64,000 bases of DNA from Asticcacaulis currens (GCF_028550395.1 NZ_JAQQKW010000002.1:372001-436000), one strand, 5' to 3'; positions 53,443-62,800 are shown, counted from the first letter of the stretch. Notes: generated by a model not told the origin, from the sequence alone. Numbers and translations are program-made.

Positions 53443-54237
53443 ATGACCGCCTATCGCTTTATCGGCATTACCCCGTTGCTTTTCTTTGGTTTATTGACGG
53501 CGCCCGCCCTGGCGCATTCGCCCTATCTCAAGCCCGCGGCCTTTACGGTCCCGGCACCACGCGACCACGTAACGATCGAAGCGGCCTTCTCGGACGGCGA
53601 TCTGCGTCCTGACGTGGCCATGAAGTCGGACGCCTTCCATATGATCGCGCCGGACGGGACCGACACCCCCCTGCCCCCGGCAGCGACGCTGAAGGACGCG
53701 GTATTTCTCGAAGCGCCGCTAAAGGCCGAAGGCACCTATCTGATCTCGTCCGGCGTGCGTAAGGGCCGCGTGGCCAAGGGCGTCCTTCGCGACGGTGAGG
53801 TGCACTTTCTCGAAGGCCCCAATGCCGCCCGATCCGGCGAAACCGTGATCGACGTGCAGAGCCTTACGCGCGCCGATGTTTATGTGACACATGGTCGCCC
53901 CAGTCGTCCCGATTTTCGCAGCGACGGCGTCGAACTCTTCCCCGTTACCGCGCCCTATGACGCCTATGCGGGTGAACCCTTCACCGTACGCGTGCGTGAA
54001 AATGGCCAGGGTCTGTCGGGTCAAGGCGTCACCATCATCACCGATGGCCAGACCTATGCCACGCCCAGGGTTGGCGAACAGACGTTGCGCACCAATGACG
54101 CGGGCGAGGTTACCTTCACGCCGAAGACCGCCGGTCTCTACCTCCTTCAGGTGCGCGTGCGTCGCCCCGCTGAAGGTCAGGCGAACCTGTGGCTGAGCCA
54201 CACCGCCACCCTCACCCTTGAAGTCCTGCCCCAATAA
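53443..54237 (+). CDS. DUF4198 (NikM-like) periplasmic protein
   Basis: 264 aa with signal peptide (LLFFGLLTAPALAHSPYLKP, mature start at AHS). Two Ig-like domains: one around HVTIEAAFSDGDL, one around GEPFTVRVRENGQGLSGQGV and DAGEVTFTPKTAGLYLLQV. DUF4198 proteins accompany metal transporters (nickel, cobalt, zinc) and TonB receptors. The N-terminal His after processing could bind metal. AGGGAT lies before ATG 53443. Confidence 0.87.
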   Translation: MTAYRFIGITPLLFFGLLTAPALAHSPYLKPAAFTVPAPRDHVTIEAAFSDGDLRPDVAMKSDAFHMIAPDGTDTPLPPAATLKDAVFLEAPLKAEGTYLISSGVRKGRVAKGVLRDGEVHFLEGPNAARSGETVIDVQSLTRADVYVTHGRPSRPDFRSDGVELFPVTAPYDAYAGEPFTVRVRENGQGLSGQGVTIITDGQTYATPRVGEQTLRTNDAGEVTFTPKTAGLYLLQVRVRRPAEGQANLWLSHTATLTLEVLPQ

Positions 54238-54260
54238 CCTGTTCTGTAAGGATAACCCAG

Positions 54261-54749
54261 ATGAAAACGTCTCTTCTCATAACCGCCCTCATCGCGGCCT
54301 CGGCCCCGGCGCTGGCCGCCTCACACTCCACCTCGACCTTTATCGAGGAACAGGACCTCAATGGCGACGGCAAGGTGTCGCTTGAGGAATTCAAGGCCGG
54401 TCGCGCCATCGAATTTCGCAAGGCCGACTTCAACGAAGACGGCAGCTTGAGCGAGGCCGAATACATCGGTGAATACGAAGGCCGCCTGATGGCCAGACTC
54501 AGCCGCATCGGCGACCCGGAAAAGCGTCTGGAGGAACAGCAACGCCAGATGCGTCAGGCCAAGGTCCGATTCGGCGTCCTCGACAGCGACAAGAACGGCG
54601 CCATCAGTCAGGCGGAACACCTCGCTTCGGGTCTGCGTATGTTCGACCTGCACGACCGCAATAAGGACGGGGTGGTGGATCACAAGGATGTGGTTCTGAC
54701 CGAAGAAGCGGCAAAGAACGGCAAAACGGGCGAGTTTGTCAATCCTTAG
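54261..54749 (+). CDS. Secreted EF-hand protein
   Basis: 162 aa with signal peptide (MKTSLLITALIAASAPALA) and four EF-hand-like loops: DLNGDGKVSLEEF, DFNEDGSLSEAEY, DSDKNGAISQAEH and DRNKDGVVDHKDV. Expected to bind Ca2+ in the periplasm. Follows the DUF4198 gene by 23 bases with AAGGA upstream, so probably co-transcribed. Confidence 0.9.
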   Translation: MKTSLLITALIAASAPALAASHSTSTFIEEQDLNGDGKVSLEEFKAGRAIEFRKADFNEDGSLSEAEYIGEYEGRLMARLSRIGDPEKRLEEQQRQMRQAKVRFGVLDSDKNGAISQAEHLASGLRMFDLHDRNKDGVVDHKDVVLTEEAAKNGKTGEFVNP

Positions 54750-54826
54750 AAAGATACGCGGAAAGGCCGTCAGGCGAGATCCAAAATGAGGATGCTTTTC
54801 CGAAAACGCTGCAACCAAAGAATCTG

Positions 54827-54864
54827 GAGCGGAATGTCAATGCCTGTAAACCGCATTCCGCTCT
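54827..54864. repeat. GAGCG-type intergenic hairpin
   Basis: GAGCGGAATG pairs with CATTCCGCTC around a 16-base loop. Same family as the element at 11132-11172. Confidence 0.7.
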
Positions 54865-54994
54865 AAAGATTTAATTCCCAAATCATCGGCTTGCCGGTTT
54901 CCACCACAAAGCCTGCCAGAGCGAAACTGTGGCATGGGGTCGCCATGGGTCATTTCGGTGGTGATCATGTGTCGAACCTCAGGACGGAAACGGT

Positions 54995-55375
54995 TTAGTG
55001 TCGATGCGGCAGGCGGGCATTGAAGAGGTGCATGGTCGCTAACAGCGCCGCCCCCGTGACGCTCAGGGGCGTTTCCCAGGCTTCGGCCGGCGCATAAAAT
55101 GCCGCCACGCTGAGCAGCCCCAACCCCGCAAAGGCCATCGCGCTCAGCCCTGCCCGTCGCCAGCCGCCGGAGCGGATCAGGGCAAACAGGCTCACCGGGG
55201 CGGCCAGCCCCACCAGCACCTGATGGACGAGCGGGTTGTCACTGAACACCCCCAGAAACGGCAGGGCCGCAAACACCAGCGGCATCACGAGGCAATGCGC
55301 CACACATAAACTCGACAGTCCCATAGCCAGCGCATCAAGGGTCCGGCTTTTGGAAACTTTACGCGCGGCCGACAT
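54995..55375 (-). CDS. MerC-domain membrane protein
   Basis: 126 aa, four helices. [20 protein letters not shown] carries the Cys-x-x-x-Cys-type motif of MerC mercury-transport-like proteins. Here it faces the CobW operon over a Zur-like palindrome and is probably involved in zinc rather than mercury. AAAGGAGGCC precedes the ATG. Confidence 0.8.
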   Translation of the reverse strand: MSAARKVSKSRTLDALAMGLSSLCVAHCLVMPLVFAALPFLGVFSDNPLVHQVLVGLAAPVSLFALIRSGGWRRAGLSAMAFAGLGLLSVAAFYAPAEAWETPLSVTGAALLATMHLFNARLPHRH

Positions 55376-55406
55376 GAGGCCTCCTTTTCAGTTGCGGTCC
55401 GATTGC

Positions 55407-55419
55407 GTTATATTATAAC
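55407..55419. promoter_or_regulatory. Zur-like operator
   Basis: GTTATA-T-TATAAC, a perfect palindrome between the divergent MerC-like and CobW genes, 32 bases before the CobW start. It matches the core of alphaproteobacterial Zur boxes (TGTTATANTATAACA type). Confidence 0.75.
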
Positions 55420-55450
55420 ATATCAAAATTCAAGCACGCATGAGGCGCCC

Positions 55451-56656
55451 GTGACCAAACTTCCCGTGACTGTTCTGTCTGGTTTTCTGGGGGCCGGTAA
55501 GACGACCCTCCTCAATCACGTCCTGCGCAATCGCGAAGGCCTGCGGGTGGCGGTGATCGTCAATGATATGAGCGAGGTCAATATAGACGCCGCTCTGGTC
55601 AGGGGCGGTGACGCCAACCTGTCACGCACGCAGGAAAAGCTGGTCGAAATGTCCAATGGCTGCATCTGCTGCACCCTGCGCGAAGACCTGCTGGAAGAGG
55701 TGCGCGTGCTGGCGCAATCCGGACGCTTTGATTATCTGCTGATCGAAGGCACGGGCATAGCCGAGCCCATGCCGGTGGCGGCGACCTTCGATTTCGTTGA
55801 AGAAAGCGGCGTGTCTCTGGCCGATCTGGCCCGCGTGGATACCATGGTCACGGTCGTCGATACATTCAACTTCCACCGCGATTACGGCTCCTCCGATTTT
55901 CTGGCCGATCGTGGCGAAAGTCTCGGCGAAGACGATACCCGCACCGTGGTCAATCTGCTGGTCGAACAGATAGAGTTTGCGGATGTTATTGTGCTCAACA
56001 AGCTCGACCTCGTCACCGACGACCAGCGGCGTGACGTCGAAGGCATCTGCCGTCAGTTCAATCCGCTGGCGCGCATCGTCTATGCCGAAAAGGGCGTGGT
56101 GCCGCTAAGCGACATACTCAACACGGGTCTGTTCAATATGGAGCGCGCCCAGTCGGCCGCCGGCTGGCGACAGGCGCTGGAGTTCAACACCGTCCCCGAA
56201 ACCGAAGAATACGGCATATCGAGCTTTGTGTACCGCGCCCGCCGTCCGTTTCATCCGGCGCGGCTGAAGGCGGTTCTCGACCGAGAATGGCCGGGTGTGT
56301 GGCGCTCAAAGGGCTTTTTCTGGCTGGCTTCGCGCATGGACTATGTGGGGTCGTGGTCGCAGGCCGGGGCCGCGGCCACTCATGAGTGGGGCGGCCACTG
56401 GTGGGCGGCCATCCCGCCGAACCGCCGCCCGAACGACCCGGAGTCGCGCGCCTTTCTGGATCAGGTGTGGCGCGCCCCCCATGGCGACCGGCGGCAGGAA
56501 ATTGTGCTGATCGGCAAGGGCATGGATCAGGCGGCCCTGAGCGCCATGTTCGATGCGGCGCTGCTGACCCCGGCCGAGTGGCAACGCGGCCCCAAAAGCT
56601 GGGCAAAACTGCCTGACCCCTTCCCCGTCTGGGGACGCCAGAGCGAGCCCGCGTGA
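55451..56656 (+). CDS. COG0523 (CobW/ZagA-type) GTPase metallochaperone
   Basis: 401 aa from a GTG with GAGGCG upstream. Walker [12 protein letters not shown] at residues 11-21, the metal motif CICC at residues 71-74, Walker B region [14 protein letters not shown], and NKLDL for guanine. The C-terminal domain has [12 protein letters not shown]. These GTPases insert or allocate metal ions under limitation; with the Zur-like box a zinc role is likely. Earlier in-frame start codons overlap the operator and are not used. Confidence 0.92.
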   Translation: MTKLPVTVLSGFLGAGKTTLLNHVLRNREGLRVAVIVNDMSEVNIDAALVRGGDANLSRTQEKLVEMSNGCICCTLREDLLEEVRVLAQSGRFDYLLIEGTGIAEPMPVAATFDFVEESGVSLADLARVDTMVTVVDTFNFHRDYGSSDFLADRGESLGEDDTRTVVNLLVEQIEFADVIVLNKLDLVTDDQRRDVEGICRQFNPLARIVYAEKGVVPLSDILNTGLFNMERAQSAAGWRQALEFNTVPETEEYGISSFVYRARRPFHPARLKAVLDREWPGVWRSKGFFWLASRMDYVGSWSQAGAAATHEWGGHWWAAIPPNRRPNDPESRAFLDQVWRAPHGDRRQEIVLIGKGMDQAALSAMFDAALLTPAEWQRGPKSWAKLPDPFPVWGRQSEPA

Positions 56657-56657
56657 C

Positions 56658-57302
56658 ATGCCCCTGTGCGCAGAAAATCTGGCCGTGCGACGTGGGGACG
56701 CCCTTATCGGGCTCCCTGATCTGCACTTGAGCGCCGGTCAGACCCTGGCCCTGACCGGCCCGTCCGGGGCAGGCAAGACCTCGCTGCTCCTCTGTCTGGC
56801 GGGACTGATCGCGCCCGTAAACGGTACGGTGCAGTTGGAAGACAAGCCCCTCTGGCCCAGCAAGGCCATAGATCGCGCGCGTTTGCGCGGGCGGCGCATC
56901 GGCTTTGTCTTCGCCGACTACCGCCTGATCGACTCCCTTAGCGTTATGGACAATCTTCAGATGGCCCGCGCCAGCGCCCACCTGCCGCTGGATGTCGCGC
57001 GTGCCCATCACCTGCTCGACCGGCTGGGCATATCGGCCCTGACACACCGGCGCGCGGATCGCCTCAGTCAGGGTCAGGCCCAGCGCGTGGCTCTGGCGCG
57101 TGCGGTGATGAATGCCCCGGCCCTGATACTGGCTGATGAACCGACGGCGGCTCTGGATGAGACCAATGCCGCAGCGATGTTGTCGCTGCTGCTCGATCTG
57201 GCGCAGGACGAAGGCACGGCGCTGATCGTCGCCACCCACGATGCGCGGGTGAAGGCGCGTCTGGGCGCTGTCGCCGAAGTCGTAACGGGGGCGCTGACAT
57301 GA
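56658..57302 (+). CDS. ABC transporter ATP-binding protein (LolD/MacB-like)
   Basis: 214 aa. Walker A GPSGAGKTSLLL, signature LSQGQAQRVALARA, Walker B LILADEPTAALD and H-loop VATHD. The Q-loop reads GFVFADYRL, so the usual Gln after F is Ala. Starts one base after the CobW stop and overlaps the permease as ATGA. Possibly the counterpart of the Zur-controlled transporter ATPase described in Caulobacter. Confidence 0.9.
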   Translation: MPLCAENLAVRRGDALIGLPDLHLSAGQTLALTGPSGAGKTSLLLCLAGLIAPVNGTVQLEDKPLWPSKAIDRARLRGRRIGFVFADYRLIDSLSVMDNLQMARASAHLPLDVARAHHLLDRLGISALTHRRADRLSQGQAQRVALARAVMNAPALILADEPTAALDETNAAAMLSLLLDLAQDEGTALIVATHDARVKARLGAVAEVVTGALT

Positions 57303-58504
57303 TGTTCGCGCGTTTCGTACTGGCGGGCCTGTGGCGCCGCTGGGGGTCCACCGCCCTGACCCTGCTGATCGGGGCCTGCGGGCTGGCCGGGCTTATCCTG
57401 ATCCTGTGGGCCCAGACCGCCCTGCCCGAAGCGGTGAAGGCGCGCATTTCCGAAACCGACATGGTGGTCGGGCCCAAGGCCTCCGGTCTCGACCTCAGCC
57501 TGTGCTGCGCCCTGCATCAGACGCCCGCCCCCGGTCTGGTGTCCCTGAATTCTATCGAAGCCCGCCTGTCCGAGCCTGATCTCAAACCCTATATCCGCGC
57601 CAGTGTACCTATCGCGCTGGGGGACAGCGTCGAAGGCATCCGCATCGTCTGGACGCGACCAGACATCGTCGGCTTCTATCACGCCCGACTGGCACAGGGG
57701 CATCTGTGGGCGCAGCCGATGCAGATGGTCGCCGGCGCGCAGGCCGCAAAGACGCTGAATCTGCGCCTCGGTCAGACACTGGGCTCCAGTCACGGACTGG
57801 CCGGTGAAGGCGAAGCGCACGCCGCACGCTACACCGTCACCGGCATCCTGGCCCCGACGGGCGGCGTTATCGACCACCTTCTGCTGTCCGATCTGGGGTC
57901 TATCGCGTGGGTCCACGCGCACGGCCCGGACGCAGACGATCACGACCACGCCGAAGCCACAGACGGTCATCATGTCAATGCCGTTCTGGTCAGCTTCACC
58001 TCTCCCGTGGCACTGGCCGCGGCCCCTGCCCTGATCAATCAGAGCGACACCCTGTCGGCCGCCAGCCCGCAACTGGAACTGGCGCGGCTGCTCAGCCTCG
58101 TGCACCCGGTCATCTACTTCGCGACAGGGCTGTTTGTAGCCATCGGCGCTTTTGGCGCGCTGGTCCTGACTCTGTCGCTGGTACAGGCGCTGAACCGCCG
58201 GGCGCGTGACCTCACTCTGCTGCGGTTTATGGGGGCGACCTCTCTTGATCTTAGCCTGATCTGTCTGGCCGAAGCGCTGCTGATCGTCCACGCGGCGTTG
58301 GTGCTGGGCGTGGGGCTCAGCCTGTTGGGACAGTCCGCTCTCACCCACGTCCTGAGCGCCTATGGCCTGTCTCCTCACCCCGGCCTGCCCGTTGATCAAT
58401 GGCCCTGGCTCTATGGGGCGGCCCTGCTGACCGCGTGCCTGAGCGCGCTTGTGCCCGCCCTGCGCCTTGCCCTGACCCGTGATGATGAAGGATTCCGCGC
58501 ATGA
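57299..58504 (+). CDS. FtsX/MacB-type ABC permease with histidine-rich loop
   Basis: 401 aa. Membrane helix 1 near residues 17-38, a long extracytoplasmic domain, and three C-terminal helices (IYFATGLFVAIGAFGALVLT, LLIVHAALVLGVGLSLLG, WLYGAALLTACLSALVPAL). The extracytoplasmic domain has the stretch HAHGPDADDHDHAEATDGHH at residues 206-225, typical of zinc-binding loops. Works with the ATPase encoded upstream; a zinc or metal function is supported by the loop and the operator. Confidence 0.88.
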   Translation: MMFARFVLAGLWRRWGSTALTLLIGACGLAGLILILWAQTALPEAVKARISETDMVVGPKASGLDLSLCCALHQTPAPGLVSLNSIEARLSEPDLKPYIRASVPIALGDSVEGIRIVWTRPDIVGFYHARLAQGHLWAQPMQMVAGAQAAKTLNLRLGQTLGSSHGLAGEGEAHAARYTVTGILAPTGGVIDHLLLSDLGSIAWVHAHGPDADDHDHAEATDGHHVNAVLVSFTSPVALAAAPALINQSDTLSAASPQLELARLLSLVHPVIYFATGLFVAIGAFGALVLTLSLVQALNRRARDLTLLRFMGATSLDLSLICLAEALLIVHAALVLGVGLSLLGQSALTHVLSAYGLSPHPGLPVDQWPWLYGAALLTACLSALVPALRLALTRDDEGFRA

Positions 58505-58995
58505 GACGCCGCGACCTGATGTTTTTCCTGCCTGCCGCCCTAAGCCTTGCGGCCTGGCGCGAACAAAAGGCTTCGACCACCGATGGCGAACTGAGCGGCG
58601 AGCGTGCCTTTCAGCGCACCCTGCCGCGGTCATCCGACCCTTTGTGGGTGAAGCTGCGCCAGTGCAAGGTCAGCTATAACGCCAAAACCGCCCTCTACAG
58701 CCTGACCCCGACGGACGAGGTCAAGGCTCTGATCGGGCAAACCCTGAAGGTCCGAGGCTTCATCATTCCGCTCGATGGACTGGACCTGACGAAGCATTTT
58801 CTAATCGGCATCAACACGCCGGTGTGCCTGTTCCATCCTCCGGGCGAGCCCAATGAGGTGATCGAGGTGCGCAGCCTCAAGGCCGTAGCCTGGAACGACA
58901 AGCCCCTGACCATTGAGGGGCAGTTCAAACTGACCAGCAATCCGGAAATGGGCGTCTTTTTCGCTATGACGAATGCCAAGCCCGTTAAGGCGTAG
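58501..58995 (+). CDS. DUF3299 periplasmic protein
   Basis: 164 aa with a signal-like start (RRRDLMFFLPAALSLAAW). The DUF3299 core is LIGQTLKVRGFIIPLDGLDL, then NTPVCLFHPPGEPNEVIEV. Overlaps the permease stop as ATGA; last gene of the cobW operon. Such proteins accompany this type of ABC transporter and may deliver metal to it. Ends 14 bases from the convergent TetR gene. Confidence 0.87.
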   Translation: MRRRDLMFFLPAALSLAAWREQKASTTDGELSGERAFQRTLPRSSDPLWVKLRQCKVSYNAKTALYSLTPTDEVKALIGQTLKVRGFIIPLDGLDLTKHFLIGINTPVCLFHPPGEPNEVIEVRSLKAVAWNDKPLTIEGQFKLTSNPEMGVFFAMTNAKPVKA

Positions 58996-59009
58996 GGGCT
59001 CTGTGGCAC

Positions 59010-60293
59010 TTATGCGGGCACTTTCAGTATATGCAGTATCCGAGATAGGTGCTGGTGAACCGCCTGTGTGCGCTCAGCAGAGGTCATGCCACGCAAATCG
59101 CGCCCCAGACCCTGCAACCAGGTCGAAACCAGCGCGGCCGTCTGCCTGTCTGCCGCCGCACCCTCACGCGGAAGACGCCTGAGTGTCAGATAGGTGGTCT
59201 GACCGCGCGTATAGCGGATCATCGCCCCTACGCCGGACAGGCTCGGGTCGCGCGCCGCCTGCGATACCAGTTCCTCCATACCGCGCATGTGGTTCTGCTG
59301 CTGCGGATTATCGAAGAAATGCGTCATCCCCGCCATGAACTCGGCGCGACTTACCGTTTCTTCTGCGTAGGTTGGCGCCGTATCGTTGGCATCCGGACGG
59401 GTCAGGCGGGCATAGATGGCCGCCCATGCCGCCCCCAGAAGCGCATCGCTGGAAGAGAAATGATAGGTCGTCGCCCCCAAGGTCAGACCCGCCGCCGCCG
59501 CCGCTGCCCGGTGCGTGACCGCCGCCGCGCCGTCGCGCTCGACCAGATCGGCCGCCGCTTCGGCAATCTGGGCCTGCACAGACCCCGCCACCAGAACGCC
59601 CGGCGTATACCGATGAACTTCGGTCTGTACACAGGCGCGCAGAGGCGTGGTCCCGGCCTCCCCGCTCAGCAACAGGCGCAGCCAGCTCACGCAGCTTTCC
59701 GCGAGTACGGCCCGATCCAGCGCCGGTCGCCAGATCAGGCGGTGCATGAAGGCCTCGCCGTAAAAAAAGTGCCGCATCAGCGCGCTGTGAACCGAAAGGC
59801 CGGCGCGGGCGCACAACGCATCAAAGAAACGGGTCCACAGCGCCTGCCACTGCCGCGCAGCATCGGCATAACCAGGGTTCCGCCCGGCCAGCAGCAGGCA
59901 TTCGGTCCACGCAAAGGCCAGATCCGCCGCCTCCGTGCACCACGCCTCGATCAGTCCGGCCAGGATGTGTCCGAAGGACTCTCCCTGCGCGGCGGACAGG
60001 TCCAGTGGCGTTAAATCCATCAGACGCGCCTCGCACCACTGGCTGGCGGCTTCGATGGCTTGCGCCTGGGCCGAACATAACATCTGTTCAAACCCGCCAA
60101 AATAGTAATTGATCTGAGAGGCTTGCACGCCCGCCTTCTGCCCGACGAGGCGCGCACTCATCTGTGCGCGACCGTGGCTGCGCCACATCCCGCCTACAGC
60201 CCGCAGCATACGCTCCGCAGCCGATCCCTTAGGGGAATCGCCCGCCCCGCCTTCTTGGCCCTGCAAAGCCTGACCCAAAACCCGTATAGCCAT
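59010..60293 (-). CDS. Tandem double-TetR-domain regulator
   Basis: About 427 aa, twice the usual TetR size. The first HTH is around residues 25-70 (GRAQMSARLVGQKAGVQASQ, then INYYFGG) and the second around residues 239-285 (AQIAEAAADLVERDGAAAV, then RAAAAAAGLTLGATTYHF). Each is followed by a helical ligand domain. It may act as a fused pseudo-dimer. Divergent from a TonB receptor, its likely target. The frame also opens at GTG 60374; the true start is not certain. Confidence 0.78.
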   Translation of the reverse strand: MAIRVLGQALQGQEGGAGDSPKGSAAERMLRAVGGMWRSHGRAQMSARLVGQKAGVQASQINYYFGGFEQMLCSAQAQAIEAASQWCEARLMDLTPLDLSAAQGESFGHILAGLIEAWCTEAADLAFAWTECLLLAGRNPGYADAARQWQALWTRFFDALCARAGLSVHSALMRHFFYGEAFMHRLIWRPALDRAVLAESCVSWLRLLLSGEAGTTPLRACVQTEVHRYTPGVLVAGSVQAQIAEAAADLVERDGAAAVTHRAAAAAAGLTLGATTYHFSSSDALLGAAWAAIYARLTRPDANDTAPTYAEETVSRAEFMAGMTHFFDNPQQQNHMRGMEELVSQAARDPSLSGVGAMIRYTRGQTTYLTLRRLPREGAAADRQTAALVSTWLQGLGRDLRGMTSAERTQAVHQHLSRILHILKVPA

Positions 60294-60475
60294 TCCAACG
60301 CCAACCCTACGCCTATATGCGCCGTCTATAGACCGGTTTGCAGCCAAAAAGCCACAACGTTTTGCGAAACGCACGCAGGGTACTGCCGTTGCAAATCCTT
60401 TATATAACCGTTCAAATTTTTACATACAAACGTTCTAACAACCGGTCAGATTAATCATTCTGGCTGGGGATAGTC
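60294..60475. promoter_or_regulatory. Divergent promoter between TetR-type regulator and TonB receptor
   Basis: AT-rich towards the receptor gene. Repeated short strings AACCGTTC, AACGTTCT and AACCGGTC (60405-60450), and GACCGGTT further upstream, could be operator half sites for the adjacent regulator. Confidence 0.4.
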
Positions 60476-62764
60476 ATGACCGTCTTTACCTTTAACCGCG
60501 TGCGACTTGCCGCACAGACCGCGCTCATGGGCAGCCTAGCCCTTCTGAGCCTGAACGCTACTGCGTCCCATGCGGAGGCCGCAGCGTCCGCCGCCGAAGC
60601 GCCTGCCGATGCCCTGCCGGAAATCGTCGTGACGGCGCAAAAGCGCGAAACCCGGCTGCAAAAGACACCGATTTCGATTTCGGTGATGAACAAGGACGAT
60701 TTCAGCAACCGCCATGTGCAGTCTCTGGCAGATCTCGGCGATGGGGCCATTCCATCGTTGCGCGTCGCACCTTTCTTCTCGCGTAGCTCGGCCCTGACCA
60801 TCGGCATGCGTGGCGTCGGCAGCATGGGCGATGCCAACCAGCCCAGCCGCGATCAGGGCGTCGGCGTCTATGTCGATGGCGTCTATATGGGCCGTGCGCA
60901 GGGCCTCGGCATGGCGCTGCTCGACATCGAGCGCGTCGAAGTGCTGAAAGGGCCGCAGGGCACCCTGTTCGGGCGCAATACCGAAGGCGGCGCCATCAGC
61001 ATCGTGACCAAAAAGCCCACCGGCGTCTATGGCATGAACACCACGTTCGGCCTGTCGAACTTCAATGGCTACAAGCTCGAATCGCACCTCAACCTGCCGG
61101 AAATGGACAATGTCAGCGTAAAGGCCGATCTGGTCCTGTCCAAGCGCGATGGCACGGTGAAGAACCCGCTGGACGGCGCGCCGGATTTCAACGCCTATGA
61201 CAAGGGCGGCGTGCGCCTTGAGGCCCTGTGGCGGGCCAGCGACAGCGTCAGTGTGGATTATGCTTTCGACACCTCTCGCGATGCCAGCACACCCTATTAT
61301 GTGCAACTCCTGAGCAAGGGCAGCCTGCCGCTGGCACCGTTGACCCCGACCCAGCCCGACCGCGCCAAAAGCGCTCTGATCGGCGTGCCACTGCAGCACA
61401 GCGTCGGCAATACCAGCGGCCATACACTGGTCATTGACTGGAAGCTGTCGGACGGCCTGAAGCTGAAATCCATCAGTTCGTATCGCAAGCTGACGCAGTC
61501 GCAGTTCGACAACGGCTCAACCGCCCTGTCGGTCTTCGCGCCCAACGGCAATTTCAGCCGCTACAGCCTCGCCAATTTCGACCAGAGTCAGTACAGTCAG
61601 GAAATCCAGCTGATCGGCGACAACTCGCAATTCCACTATGTCGGTGGCGCCTTCTTTTACCATGAATCGGTCGCCGACGACGCCTGGGCCCCCAACACGC
61701 TGCAATGGAACGCCACCGGTACGGGCTATACCATCCTGCCGGCTCCGGTGAACGCCACCCCCTTCCCTGATCGCGCCTCGACGGCGAAAACCGACAGCGC
61801 TGGTCTGTTCGGGCAACTGACCTGGACCCCCGACGCCTTTGACGGCAAGGCCCATCTCACCATCGGGGCCCGCTATACCGAGGACAAAAAGCAGGGCGAA
61901 CTGCTCAAGGTCAACGGGGCCATACCGGTGGTCAATGGCGTGGCCGCCATCCAGCATCTGGACGCCAAATGGGACCGTATCGATCCGATGGTGACCTTGG
62001 CCTACGACGTGACCGACGATATCAATCTCTACGCCAAATGGAGCACGGGCTATAAGGCTGGCGGGGCCAATTCGCGCTCGCTGACCTATCGCGCCTTCGG
62101 TCCGGAAAGCGTCGAGGCGCGCGAAATCGGCCTGAAGTCGGAATGGTTTGACCGCAGCCTGCGCTTCAACCTCGCTGCCTATGACAGCGACTATAAGGAC
62201 ACGCAGATCGACTTCAACGCCGTCATTCCGGGCAATACGCGCGGCACGCTGGAAACCACCAATGCGGCGGGTACAGCCAAGCTGAAGGGCGTCGAAGCCG
62301 ATATCACCTATCGTCCGTTGCGCGGCCTGATCCTGGGGGCCACCTACGCCACCAACTCGACCCACCTGCCCAAGGCTCCGAACCCCTTCGTCACCGGCAA
62401 CCCGCTGGTCGCGGTCTATCCGCTGTATGCGCCGAAAAACGCCTATAGCGTCACGGTGGACTATAGCCGCCCCGTTGGCAGTGCCCTGTTCAAGGCGCAT
62501 CTCGACGCCAATGGCGCCAGCGGTCAGAACACCAGCTCCGCCGATCCGACCCGCAGCGACAATTCGCTGATCGTCAACGGCCGTCTGGCTCTAGCCAATA
62601 TCGCCCTGCCGGGTCAGAACACCGCGCTGCAACTGTCACTGTGGTCGCGCAACCTGACGAACGAAAAGCACGTTTTCATGCGTAACTTCAACGCCGCCCT
62701 GGGCACCTACGGCATCTATAACGAGCCGCGCACCTACGGCATCGAAGCCAATATCAGCTTCTAA
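60476..62764 (+). CDS. TonB-dependent receptor
   Basis: 762 aa. Signal peptide (LMGSLALLSLNATASHA), plug with IVVTAQKRETRLQKTPISIS (the 'VTAQKR' TonB box style of sphingomonad/caulobacter receptors), GVYVDGVYMGRAQG and VEVLKGPQGTLFGRNTEGGA, and a barrel ending YGIEANISF. Substrate unknown; expression is probably controlled by the divergent double TetR protein. Confidence 0.92.
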   Translation: MTVFTFNRVRLAAQTALMGSLALLSLNATASHAEAAASAAEAPADALPEIVVTAQKRETRLQKTPISISVMNKDDFSNRHVQSLADLGDGAIPSLRVAPFFSRSSALTIGMRGVGSMGDANQPSRDQGVGVYVDGVYMGRAQGLGMALLDIERVEVLKGPQGTLFGRNTEGGAISIVTKKPTGVYGMNTTFGLSNFNGYKLESHLNLPEMDNVSVKADLVLSKRDGTVKNPLDGAPDFNAYDKGGVRLEALWRASDSVSVDYAFDTSRDASTPYYVQLLSKGSLPLAPLTPTQPDRAKSALIGVPLQHSVGNTSGHTLVIDWKLSDGLKLKSISSYRKLTQSQFDNGSTALSVFAPNGNFSRYSLANFDQSQYSQEIQLIGDNSQFHYVGGAFFYHESVADDAWAPNTLQWNATGTGYTILPAPVNATPFPDRASTAKTDSAGLFGQLTWTPDAFDGKAHLTIGARYTEDKKQGELLKVNGAIPVVNGVAAIQHLDAKWDRIDPMVTLAYDVTDDINLYAKWSTGYKAGGANSRSLTYRAFGPESVEAREIGLKSEWFDRSLRFNLAAYDSDYKDTQIDFNAVIPGNTRGTLETTNAAGTAKLKGVEADITYRPLRGLILGATYATNSTHLPKAPNPFVTGNPLVAVYPLYAPKNAYSVTVDYSRPVGSALFKAHLDANGASGQNTSSADPTRSDNSLIVNGRLALANIALPGQNTALQLSLWSRNLTNEKHVFMRNFNAALGTYGIYNEPRTYGIEANISF

Positions 62765-62775
62765 ACCCTATCCAG

Positions 62776-62800
62776 CCGGGGCGCCACCTGCGTGCCCCGG
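62776..62800 (+). terminator. Hairpin between receptor and phosphatase genes
   Basis: CCGGGGC-11-GCCCCGG, 12 bases after the receptor stop. Short T run only; it may lower expression of the next gene rather than end transcription. Confidence 0.45.
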
